Shown piece after piece: positions 1 through 6,414 of a stretch of 7,896 nucleotides of DNA. How positions within the stretch are numbered: position 1 is the stretch's first letter; the number at the start of each line of letters is the position of its first letter. The DNA comes from Candidatus Poribacteria bacterium (lineage in GTDB: Bacteria; Poribacteria; WGA-4E; WGA-3G). Position numbers and translations under genes: made by a program. The stretch spans positions 1 to 7,896 of the forward strand of contig JAPPMR010000037.1 in the NCBI GenBank assembly GCA_028818995.1, read 5' to 3'. The notes below the pieces were generated by a model that worked only from the letters and a program-made list of their open reading frames with translations, did not search any database and was not told the DNA's origin.

Positions 1-1596
1 GTCTTATCTCTTGTGGATTGGATGTCCTCTTTTGATGAACCGATTGGCGTTATGGGTTACGGTGAAGGTGGACTGATTGCATTTCATAGTGCTGCCGTAG
101 ATGAACGAATTCAGGCAGCGGTTGTCAGCGGCTATTTTCAATCGCGTGAAGAAGTTTGGCGTGAACCGATTTACCGTAACGTATGGGGACTCATCCATGA
201 ATTTGGTGACGCTGAGATTGCGAGTCTCATTGCCCCCCGCCCGGTAATCGTTGAAGCGAGTCGTGGACCAGAGGTTATCGGACCACCGCCCAGACGCGAT
301 GGTCGAGGTGGTGCGGCACCTGGGCAACTTGTCTCGCCACCAATTAAATCCGTAGAAACAGAGTTTAATCGTGCAAGGACTGTTTATCAAGAACTGGGTT
401 GCGAAGATAATATTCACCTAATTTGTCCTGAAGACAGATTACCCGGTTCCACAGAGACATTAACTACATTTCTCACGAGTCTTGGCGTTGAAGATGCACA
501 TGTTGACAAAAACCAACCTCTAACGGCAGACACTACAGAGCCATTTGACTACGATGCACGACAACAACGCCAGTTTATACAACTCGTCAATCTGACACAA
601 CGTTTTTTACGGGAAGCAGCCACGCGACGGCAAGAGTTCTTTTGGCATAAGACTGATACATCTACACTGACAAAATGGGAAGAGACATGCACAGATGCAA
701 AAACCTATTTCTGGGATGAGGTAATTGGACGGTGCCCTCCGCCCGACGTGCCAGCGAATCCGAGAACGCGACTGATTTATGACGAACCCAATTGGAAAGG
801 CTACGAAGTTGTGCTTGATGTTTGGAAAGATGTTTTTGCTTACGGCATCTTGCTACTTCCGAACGACCTTGATCCAGAAGAGCAACGTCCCGTTGTCGTT
901 TGTCAGCACGGATTAGAGGGTAGACCGCAGGATACTGCTGACCCGAAAATACAATCAGTCTATCATTCATACGCAGCGCAGTTGGCAGATAGAGGTTTTA
1001 TAACCTACGCACCACAGAACCCTTACATTGGTCAGGATGCTTTCCGTGTCATTCAACGGAAAGCAAATCCAATCAAATGGTCGCTCTTTTCGTTGATTAT
1101 CCGACAACATGAACGGACGCTTGACTGGTTAGCAGAACTTCCATACGTTGATGAAAACCGAATCGGTTTCTACGGACTCTCCTACGGTGGAAAAACAGCG
1201 ATGCGCGTGCCAGCAGTGCTTGAAAAATATGCCTGCTCTATCTGCTCTGCTGATTTCAATGAATGGATTGTCAAAAATGCAACGTTTGATTCGCGGTACA
1301 GTTATATGTTCACAGGTGAATATGAGATGCCAGAGTTCGATTTAGGAAATACGTTTAACTACTCGGAAATGGCAGGGTTAATCGCACCACGACCGTTTAT
1401 GGTGGAACGCGGTCATGATGATGGTGTGGCGCCCGATGAGTGGGTAGCACATGAATTCGCTACGGTGCGACGTCTTTATGTCCGCCTCGGTATAGCGGAT
1501 AAAACTGAGATTGAATTCTTTGATGGTGGACATCAGATCAATTCCGATAAAACATTCCAATTCCTGCACCGACACCTAAATTGGCCGCAGCCATAA
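1..1596 (+). CDS. Tandem alpha/beta hydrolase (dienelactone hydrolase / acetyl esterase-like), 5' truncated by the window
   Basis: The frame is open from base 1 to TAA at 1594-1596, so the true start lies upstream. The C-terminal half (from about 780) is a complete alpha/beta hydrolase domain: an oxyanion-type QHGLEG strand-turn near 904-921, the nucleophile elbow GLSYGG at 1174-1191 with Ser at 1180-1182, candidate acid Asp in GHDDG at 1417-1422, and His in GGHQ at 1531-1533. The N-terminal half (about 16-500) is a second, diverged copy of the same fold: DW..IGVMGYGEGG matches DW..RIGFYGLSYGG, and LIAPRPVIVE (226-255) matches LIAPRPFMVE. In that copy Gly (61-63) replaces the Ser and no GGH is found, so it appears catalytically dead. 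It also carries a Gly/Pro/Arg-rich insert near 280-330. The family includes esterases acting on carbohydrate esters or lactones; the substrate cannot be read from the sequence. No signal peptide can be judged. The stop is 10 bases before the next gene, suggesting an operon. Confidence 0.85.
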   Translation, partial: VLSLVDWMSSFDEPIGVMGYGEGGLIAFHSAAVDERIQAAVVSGYFQSREEVWREPIYRNVWGLIHEFGDAEIASLIAPRPVIVEASRGPEVIGPPPRRDGRGGAAPGQLVSPPIKSVETEFNRARTVYQELGCEDNIHLICPEDRLPGSTETLTTFLTSLGVEDAHVDKNQPLTADTTEPFDYDARQQRQFIQLVNLTQRFLREAATRRQEFFWHKTDTSTLTKWEETCTDAKTYFWDEVIGRCPPPDVPANPRTRLIYDEPNWKGYEVVLDVWKDVFAYGILLLPNDLDPEEQRPVVVCQHGLEGRPQDTADPKIQSVYHSYAAQLADRGFITYAPQNPYIGQDAFRVIQRKANPIKWSLFSLIIRQHERTLDWLAELPYVDENRIGFYGLSYGGKTAMRVPAVLEKYACSICSADFNEWIVKNATFDSRYSYMFTGEYEMPEFDLGNTFNYSEMAGLIAPRPFMVERGHDDGVAPDEWVAHEFATVRRLYVRLGIADKTEIEFFDGGHQINSDKTFQFLHRHLNWPQP

Positions 1597-1606
1597 AAGG
1601 ATACAG

Positions 1607-2659
1607 ATGATCTATTCAATTTTCGTCACAGCGGGACTGGAAAATATCGCCCGACAAGAGATAATTGCGCGCTTTGGGGATACTGAACAATTCAAAATCC
1701 TGATGCGGAAACCGCAACGAATTGTCTTTCAATACACAGGTAACCCAAAGGATTTATTATCGCTGCGGACAGCGGAACATCTGTTTGTAATAATAAAACA
1801 TATTCCGAAGATGACGCGTTCGCGTAGTTCTTTGACTGCTATAAGGCAGGCATTGACTCGGTTTAACTTTGGGGAAACACTGGCTTGTTGTCGGCAAGTC
1901 GGTATCCGTATGCGGAGACGGATTCCGTTTCGTGTTATTAGTCGGATGTCTGGATTCCGTAATTTTCAAAAACGTGATTTACATCAAGTTGTTGAAAGGG
2001 TATTAGTTGATCGTGGTTGGCAATTGACTCAGTCAAGTTCAGGGTTGGATGTTTGGGCAGAAGTGCATGGTCAGGATGCCTATATTAGTATCCGACTTTC
2101 AAAACCTGAGATGGCACAACGTTCATATAAGCAGACACACGTACCGCAATCAATTAAACCGACTTTGGCGTATAGTATGGTGTGGCTTTCACAACCACAT
2201 CCGAACGATCTCTTTTTAGATCCGATGTGTGGGGCGGGAACTATTCTATTGGAACGTGCTTTTGCAGGACGTTATCGTTACCTTATCGGTGGTGACCACT
2301 CTAAAGATGCATTAAACGCTACGCAGAGAAATTTTGGTAGGCAACATCAACCGCGTCAGTTTTTTCATTGGGACACACAATCCCTGCCAATACAACCGAA
2401 TTCTGTTGACAAAATTGTCTGTAATCTACCAATAGTTGAAAGAAACGAAAATACTTCTCAACTCGCTAACTTGTATAGAAAATGTCTCCATGAATATGAA
2501 ACTGTGCTTAAGCCGAATGGAAAAATGGTGTTGCTTACTTTACAACCGGCACTTTTAGACAAGATACTCAAACAACAAAAATCGCTCAGAACAAGGCAAC
2601 GGGTTAGTGTGGATGTAGGTGGGAAACGTGGAAAGATTTTTGTGATTTATCATTGCTAA
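1607..2659 (+). CDS. THUMP domain-containing class I SAM-dependent RNA methyltransferase (Trm14/THUMPD3/RlmL-like)
   Basis: The product has 350 residues. The N-terminal part (about 1-165) reads as a ferredoxin-like plus THUMP RNA-binding region, with the recognisable phrases FVTAGLENIARQEI near the start and SLRTAEHLFV near residue 55. The C-terminal part (about 185-350) is a Rossmann-fold methyltransferase: motif I DPMCGAGT at residues 205-212 (SAM binding), GGDHSKDAL as the acidic-loop motif II, and CNLPI with Asn273-Leu-Pro as motif IV. Such enzymes usually make N2-methylguanosine in tRNA or rRNA in the cytoplasm; the exact target is not determinable. Relatives as I remember them continue NLP/DLP with an aromatic residue and Gly, whereas here NLP is followed by IVER, an unusual variant. 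The start is ATG at 1607 with AAAAGGA at 1595-1601 as ribosome site. It lies 10 bases after the hydrolase stop, so it is probably co-transcribed. It ends with TAA. Confidence 0.88.
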   Translation: MIYSIFVTAGLENIARQEIIARFGDTEQFKILMRKPQRIVFQYTGNPKDLLSLRTAEHLFVIIKHIPKMTRSRSSLTAIRQALTRFNFGETLACCRQVGIRMRRRIPFRVISRMSGFRNFQKRDLHQVVERVLVDRGWQLTQSSSGLDVWAEVHGQDAYISIRLSKPEMAQRSYKQTHVPQSIKPTLAYSMVWLSQPHPNDLFLDPMCGAGTILLERAFAGRYRYLIGGDHSKDALNATQRNFGRQHQPRQFFHWDTQSLPIQPNSVDKIVCNLPIVERNENTSQLANLYRKCLHEYETVLKPNGKMVLLTLQPALLDKILKQQKSLRTRQRVSVDVGGKRGKIFVIYHC

Positions 2660-2660
2660 T

Positions 2661-2721
2661 GGCGAGGCACAGAGACCTCGCCTTACAACGAATTTAGGGA
2701 TCGAAGCACAAAGACCTCGCC
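2661..2721. repeat. Two imperfect copies of a CCTCGCC-bearing repeat, the first forming a hairpin
   Basis: GGCGAGG (2661-2667) pairs with CCTCGCC (2676-2682) in a 7-bp stem around an 8-base loop. The 19 bases at 2664-2682 recur at 2703-2721 with 17 of 19 identities, but the second copy has lost its left arm (ATCGAAG instead of GGCGAGG). The repeats sit in the 80-base gap between two convergent genes, so the hairpin could serve as a bidirectional terminator for both. No clear T-run follows on either strand, so an intergenic short palindromic (REP-like) element is as likely. Whether it recurs elsewhere in the genome cannot be seen here. Confidence 0.55.
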
Positions 2722-2739
2722 AACAAGTTTCGGTTAACT

Positions 2740-3825
2740 CTATATCTCTGGCACTTTCACTGCAACCTCTTTGCCTGCTGCATGTGAGCGGAAGATACCA
2801 TCCATAATCACATTCGTGAGGAGGACACCCTCAGGCGATATTGGCGAAGGCGCGTCTGCTTTGACGGCTTCACGGAATGCGATCATCTGTTTCGCCCAGT
2901 TATCAGACGATGGGAATCCAGAGAAATTGATAGTCGTCATGCCTTCCGGTGGGTCAGGTTCCGCAGTTAATCCCTCCGATTCGACTAACTTCTTGAGATC
3001 ACCATCATACGCATCTGCGAAAATAACCGGTCCGTCCAATGAAATCCCTGCTTTTGTGCCAAGATGGAAATTGCCACCGAGTGAGTTCGCATGCACTGCC
3101 CAAGAGATCTTAAACACCATAACACCACCGTTTTCAAATCGGATCCATGCCACGCTGAACTCTTCAACATCCATTTTTCCTTGGAACCTCGGATCCTGCA
3201 TCGATATGTAGTCCTCGGTAATGGCTGAGACCCGCACAGGTTTCGGATACGCCATTGCAAACAGCGACCTATGCATATTGTAGACACCGATATCAACGGT
3301 TGCTCCCGCGCCCGCAGTCTTTTTGTAAATGAAAGTATGTCCGGGATTCCCGCGTCGCCTACACCCTGCCGATTCAGAGTAATAAATATCGCCGAGTAAT
3401 CCTTCGTCATATACCTTCCTCGCAAATTGGAGCCTCGGATCAAACGTGGGATTGAGACCGATTTGCAAGATTTTACCTGATTCCTTAGCTGCCCGCACCA
3501 TCGCTGTCGCATCTGGTAGCGTTGCTGCCATCGGTTTTTCACAGAGGACGTGTTTACCTGCATTCAATGCCGCAACCGTCGGACGCCGATGTCCTTGATT
3601 GTAAGTACAGACACTCACAGCATCAAGATCATCCATCTCAAGCATCTTATTATAACTTGAAAAAGCGTTCTTTTTTGGGACGCCCCACTCTTCAGCGGCT
3701 TGGTTTGCCTTACTTTTGATAATGTCACACACAGCGACAATTTCAAAACCGCCTACTTTCTCATAGGTCCCTCGGTGTGCACGTGAAATGCCACCTGTAC
3801 CAATAATACCTACTCGTACTGCCAT
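2740..3825 (-). CDS. Gfo/Idh/MocA family NAD(P)-dependent oxidoreductase (copy A)
   Basis: The product has 361 residues, typical for the family. The N-terminal Rossmann domain opens with VGIIGTGGISRAH (dinucleotide-binding GxGxxG), followed by a strand ending AVCD. The family motif CEKPMA puts the probable catalytic Lys at 97. The C-terminal domain has DIGVYNMH (Asp178, Tyr182, His185). Many family members have His where this one has Tyr182; Tyr is the arrangement I recall for glucose-fructose oxidoreductase-like members. The likely role is oxidation of a sugar, inositol or a derivative in the cytosol; the substrate is unknown. No Tat or Sec signal is visible. The ATG at 3823-3825 follows a good AAGGAG (3834-3839) at 8 bases. 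The stop is TAG. The next gene upstream is a paralog at about 80% identity without gaps. It converges on the methyltransferase gene. Confidence 0.93.
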   Translation of the reverse strand: MAVRVGIIGTGGISRAHRGTYEKVGGFEIVAVCDIIKSKANQAAEEWGVPKKNAFSSYNKMLEMDDLDAVSVCTYNQGHRRPTVAALNAGKHVLCEKPMAATLPDATAMVRAAKESGKILQIGLNPTFDPRLQFARKVYDEGLLGDIYYSESAGCRRRGNPGHTFIYKKTAGAGATVDIGVYNMHRSLFAMAYPKPVRVSAITEDYISMQDPRFQGKMDVEEFSVAWIRFENGGVMVFKISWAVHANSLGGNFHLGTKAGISLDGPVIFADAYDGDLKKLVESEGLTAEPDPPEGMTTINFSGFPSSDNWAKQMIAFREAVKADAPSPISPEGVLLTNVIMDGIFRSHAAGKEVAVKVPEI

Positions 3826-3900
3826 ATTGTTATCTCCTTATGAGAATGCAATTGTGTTGATGCATTAGTTTAGACGATATTCAGTTGAAAATGCAAGGAA
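3826..3900 (-). promoter_or_regulatory. 5' leader and putative promoter of dehydrogenase copy A, duplicated before copy B
   Basis: About 75 bases before the start codon match 5621-5695 at roughly 62 of 76 aligned positions. On the minus strand both blocks keep a TTGCAT (3891-3896 here), an 18-base spacer, TAAACT (3867-3872) and the AAGGAG ribosome site. TTGCAT/TAAACT is a weak sigma-70-like pair, and its conservation could merely reflect recent duplication. Outside the duplicated block, copy A also has a perfect TTGACA on the minus strand (3950-3955) with GAAAAT 17 bases on (3927-3932), an alternative promoter. Confidence 0.4.
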
Positions 3901-4039
3901 AAAATTGGGTGAATCAGAGGCATTCAATTTTCGTCTAATTATCCGTTTTTGTCAAAAGTTATGACCGAAAAATCGTTCCCTCAGATGCACAAATTGATTG
4001 TATTTTTCTTTTCATTCATTGGAATCATCACCTCAAAAG

Positions 4040-4075
4040 GTTACCATTTGGTAACTTTTTTGTTACCATGGTAAC
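4040..4075. repeat. Tandem palindromes built of four alternating GTTACC/GGTAAC half-sites
   Basis: Unit 1 is GTTACC-ATTT-GGTAAC (4040-4055) followed by six T (4056-4061). Unit 2 is GTTACC-AT-GGTAAC (4062-4075), a perfect 14-base palindrome, followed by five T (4076-4080). The repeat period is 22 bases, about two helical turns. The inner half-sites GGTAAC-T6-GTTACC also pair. On the plus strand each looks like a hairpin with a T tail, but no plus-strand gene ends here; for the minus strand, copy B ends 460 bases away. A two-dimer operator for a regulator acting on the dehydrogenase genes is therefore at least as likely as a terminator. The regulator is not identifiable. Confidence 0.55.
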
Positions 4076-4088
4076 TTTTTGAAATTCG

Positions 4089-4119
4089 CTATAAACTCAG
4101 TATCTGTATGGGTTTATAG
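4089..4119. repeat. Inverted repeat CTATAAAC / GTTTATAG
   Basis: CTATAAAC (4089-4096) is exactly complementary to GTTTATAG (4112-4119) with a 15-base loop. It lies 13 bases right of the GTTACC array. It could be part of the same control region or a chance AT-rich palindrome; no T-run follows it directly. Confidence 0.3.
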
Positions 4120-4320
4120 ACATTTTATTTAAATTTTATTTTTTTTTATCTGCGTTGAGGAACACGGGTTTCCTTTTGCTGACGATATTTTATTTTCATA
4201 AGTTTTGGGTCTCCGTCTTTGCGTTAGAGAGTTGCTTTCGATTCTCGGTGTGTTTGGGGATCGGTTTTCTCTTTTCATACTGATATTATACCAAGTTCTG
4301 TGTGGTGATCAGAGGTTTTT

Positions 4321-4503
4321 ATGGCGTTAGGAACAATAGATATCCAATATATTTACAATAAGTTTGCAGGAAAAGTTGGGGTTGATACGTTTTTTGCATC
4401 TTGGATGCGCGTGCATTTGTTGTCGACCTGGTGGTTGACGCGATTTTTTGGAGGCTTGGTAAAGAAAGAAATTGTTGGAGAATTGAATGGCTCTGTTGAG
4501 TGA
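4321..4503 (+). CDS. Doubtful small hypothetical ORF, 60 codons
   Basis: ATG at 4321 follows AGAGG (4311-4315) at 5 bases, an acceptable ribosome site, and the frame ends at TGA 4501-4503. The predicted protein has a hydrophobic and aromatic middle (SWMRVHLLSTWWLTRFFGGLV), which might be one membrane segment, and a mixed charged tail. I recognise no family. It would be the only gene in the gap between the dehydrogenases and converges on copy B. The opposite strand is also open over most of it, so it may be a chance ORF in sequence with little selective constraint. Confidence 0.22.
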   Translation: MALGTIDIQYIYNKFAGKVGVDTFFASWMRVHLLSTWWLTRFFGGLVKKEIVGELNGSVE

Positions 4504-4534
4504 ATAATGGTGTTACAGATCGTCAATAATATCA

Positions 4535-5620
4535 CTAAATTTCAGGAACCTTCACCGCCACTTCTTTCTTACTTTCATGTGAGCGGAAAATGCCATTCAT
4601 AATCACATTCGTGAGGAGGACACCTTCGGGTGGAAGCGGTGACACAGCATCAGTTTTGACTGCTTCACGGAACGCTGTCATCTGTGCTTCCCAAACGTCA
4701 ACCTCCGGAAATCCATTGAAGTTAATAGTCGTCATTCCCTCTGGCGGATCGACTTTAGCAGTTAGTCCCTCGGATTTCACGAGTTTCTGCAGTTCCTTGC
4801 TATAGGAATCTGCATAAACGATCGGTCCGTCTAAAGATATTCCAGCATTCTTACCGAGGCAGAAGACACCACCGAGGGAATCTTGGTGAACTGCCCACGA
4901 AATCTTAAATACCATCACGCCGCCATTCTCAAACCGCACCCATGCAGCGCCAAACTCTTCCACGTCCATTTTATCTTTGAACCGAGGATGTTGCATTGAG
5001 ATGTAGTCTTCGGTAATGGCAGAAACACGCACAGGTTTCGGATATCCCATCGCATAAAGCGAATTGTGCAAGTTGTAGACACCGATGTCAACGATTGCGC
5101 CAGCACCCGCCGTCTTTTTGTAGATAAACGTCCGTCCCGGATTCCCGCGCCGACGACATCTTGCAGATTCGGAATAGTAAATATCACCGAGGATACCTTC
5201 ATCAATGACTTTTTTGGCAAATTGAAGTTGTGGCGTAAACGCGCTTTTTAGCCCAATCTGCAGTATTTTGCCTGACGCCTTCGCTGCTCGCACCATTGCG
5301 GTTGCATCCGCAAGTGTTGCCGCCATCGGTTTTTCACAGAAGACATGTTTACCCGCGTTCAACGCAGCGACGGTGGGTCGCCGATGTGCTTGGTTATATG
5401 TGCAGACACTCACTGTGTCAATCTCATCCATTTCCAGCATCTTGTTGTAACTTGTGAATACATTCTTTTTAGGCACACCCCAGTTTTCCGCAGCTTGTCG
5501 CGCTTTTTCACCGATAATGTCGCACACCGCAACGATCTCAAATCCACCTACTTTCGTGTACGCTCTGTGGTGTGCACGCGAAATTCCACCTGTGCCAATA
5601 ATGCCTACGCGGATTGCCAT
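4535..5620 (-). CDS. Gfo/Idh/MocA family NAD(P)-dependent oxidoreductase (copy B)
   Basis: The product has 361 residues and aligns end to end with copy A without a gap: 71 differences by hand count, about 80% identity. The cofactor motif VGIIGTGGISRAH, the Lys97 motif CEKPMA and the catalytic-site region DIGVYNLH (Asp178, Tyr182, His185) are all conserved. Differences cluster in residues 246-290 and 302-330, in the C-terminal substrate-side domain, and around 125-139. The two copies may therefore act on different substrates or stereoisomers while sharing chemistry; this is inference. Start is ATG at 5618-5620 behind AAGGAG (5629-5634), and stop is TAG. It is transcribed towards copy A but separated by 709 bases, so each copy probably has its own promoter. 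Confidence 0.93.
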   Translation of the reverse strand: MAIRVGIIGTGGISRAHHRAYTKVGGFEIVAVCDIIGEKARQAAENWGVPKKNVFTSYNKMLEMDEIDTVSVCTYNQAHRRPTVAALNAGKHVFCEKPMAATLADATAMVRAAKASGKILQIGLKSAFTPQLQFAKKVIDEGILGDIYYSESARCRRRGNPGRTFIYKKTAGAGAIVDIGVYNLHNSLYAMGYPKPVRVSAITEDYISMQHPRFKDKMDVEEFGAAWVRFENGGVMVFKISWAVHQDSLGGVFCLGKNAGISLDGPIVYADSYSKELQKLVKSEGLTAKVDPPEGMTTINFNGFPEVDVWEAQMTAFREAVKTDAVSPLPPEGVLLTNVIMNGIFRSHESKKEVAVKVPEI

Positions 5621-5695
5621 ACCGTTATCTCCTTATGAGAAATGTAATTGATTTGATGTGTTAGTTTAGAGGATATTCTGTTGGAATGCAAGAAG
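5621..5695 (-). promoter_or_regulatory. 5' leader and putative promoter of dehydrogenase copy B
   Basis: This is the counterpart of the block at 3826-3900. On the minus strand TTGCAT (5686-5691) and TAAACT (5663-5668) are 17 bases apart, then comes AAGGAG at 5629-5634. The probable -35 of the divergent toxin-antitoxin promoter (5681-5686) touches the TTGCAT box, so the two promoters would compete for the same DNA. Confidence 0.4.
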
Positions 5696-5710
5696 AAAAT
5701 GTGGTATAAT
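5681..5710 (+). promoter_or_regulatory. Sigma-70-type promoter with extended -10 for the toxin-antitoxin pair
   Basis: TTGGAA (5681-5686) and a perfect TATAAT (5705-5710) are 18 bases apart, and TGG just before the hexamer gives an extended -10 (TGnTATAAT). Transcription would start near 5717, about 35 bases before the antitoxin ATG. It is the best sigma-70 match I see in the window. Confidence 0.55.
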
Positions 5711-5751
5711 AAAGAGGTGTATCCTATCCGACTGATGAGAAGGAGGGCATC

Positions 5752-5952
5752 ATGAGTGTTAATACAGATAAAAAACGGCTGATTAAACCACATAAACAGA
5801 AAAATTGTCAAATTAAAAAAAATGTTGATAAGGATAAGATAGCCGCAGGATATGCTATTTTGGCTGAGATGATTGGAATTGCCGATTTTGATCCGCCTGA
5901 TGCTTCTGTCAATCACGATGACGTTATCTACGAGTTACAGTCTAAAAAATGA
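5752..5952 (+). CDS. Small antitoxin-like protein upstream of a PIN toxin
   Basis: The product has 66 residues. ATG at 5752 is preceded by a very strong AAGGAGG (5740-5746). The N-terminal 30 residues are rich in Lys and polar residues, and the C-terminal part (about 31-66) is an acidic, hydrophobic stretch (AILAEMIGIADFDPP...DDVIYELQ) of the kind that threads onto a toxin. I do not recognise a ribbon-helix-helix, AbrB or Phd DNA-binding domain, so the family is unassigned. The antitoxin role rests on position, size and the 4-base ATGA overlap (5949-5952) with the PIN-domain gene, the classic arrangement for translational coupling in VapBC-type modules. If it lacks DNA binding, autoregulation would need another route. 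The stop is TGA. Confidence 0.7.
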   Translation: MSVNTDKKRLIKPHKQKNCQIKKNVDKDKIAAGYAILAEMIGIADFDPPDASVNHDDVIYELQSKK

Positions 5953-6359
5953 TTTTTGTTGATACTGGTGCTTGGCTCGCTCTTTTAAATCAGAGGGATC
6001 AACATCATCATGATGCTGTGGCCGTGTTCAATGATTTGCGTCAACAGCGAAGTCGACTCCTAACCACAGATTATGTAATTGATGAAACCGTTACTCGCGT
6101 TAGATACGACACAAACCACGCGCTTTCGGTCCTATTCTTGAACCGTATTGAACTTTTAGAAGAGACAGGTGTTCTAACCATTGCAGGAATTGATAAAAAT
6201 GTATTTGAAGCAGCTAAAGTTCTTTTCCGTCAGTATGACTCGGTACGATTATCCTTTACGGATTGCACCAGTTTTGTAATTTGCCGAGTTAATAACATTT
6301 CAGAGGCATTTGCGTTTGACCGTCATTTCCCAATAATGGGAATTGATTTGCGACAATAG
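5949..6359 (+). CDS. PIN-domain ribonuclease, VapC-like toxin
   Basis: The product has 136 residues, normal for a single PIN domain. The four acidic positions expected of the metal site can be placed: Asp5 in IFVDTGAW, Glu46 in TTDYVIDET, Asp105 in LSFTDCTSF, and Asp124 in FAFDRHF. The phrases SFTDCTSF and AFDRHF are characteristic of this toxin-type subgroup. It would act as a Mg-dependent endoribonuclease in the cytoplasm, with tRNA or rRNA as usual targets; the target here is unknown. All acidic residues being present argues for an active enzyme. Translation is coupled to the upstream gene by ATGA overlap, and no separate promoter is seen. It ends in TAG and converges on the HNH gene with a 55-base gap. 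Confidence 0.88.
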   Translation: MIFVDTGAWLALLNQRDQHHHDAVAVFNDLRQQRSRLLTTDYVIDETVTRVRYDTNHALSVLFLNRIELLEETGVLTIAGIDKNVFEAAKVLFRQYDSVRLSFTDCTSFVICRVNNISEAFAFDRHFPIMGIDLRQ

Positions 6360-6414
6360 TCTATCTTGATCATATTTGCAAAACAGTCGGTATAATATTC
6401 ACAATCGGATATAA

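Larger units (their letters stand above)
3826..4534. other. 709-base gap between the two dehydrogenase genes
   Basis: The gap is long for this window and AT-rich. From left to right on the plus strand it holds the leader of copy A (to 3900), a possible minus-strand TTGACA promoter (3927-3955), the four-half-site GTTACC/GGTAAC array (4040-4075), an 8-bp inverted repeat (4089-4119), a T-run (4139-4147), and a doubtful 60-codon ORF (4321-4503). I see no tRNA, known small RNA, riboswitch or transposase remnant. The stretch 4150-4320 shows nothing I can name. Confidence 0.6.

Noticed and set aside
3966..4013. A tiny minus-strand ORF (about 15 codons) behind GAGGTGATG, possibly a leader peptide of dehydrogenase copy A.
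   Set aside because: Too short, ends well over 100 bases before the gene, and lacks the codon run or attenuator hairpins expected of a leader peptide.
4040..4075. A short CRISPR array, because of the 22-base repeat period.
   Set aside because: Only two units, separated by T-runs rather than unique spacers, and no cas genes.
4353..4535. Minus-strand 60-codon ORF opposite the small plus-strand ORF.
   Set aside because: No standard start codon at its limit, no ribosome site, low-complexity translation, and it abuts the stop of copy B.
5605..5916. Minus-strand ORF of 103 codons over the toxin-antitoxin start region.
   Set aside because: It is antisense to the antitoxin gene and overlaps the start of dehydrogenase B in another frame; the real genes explain the region.
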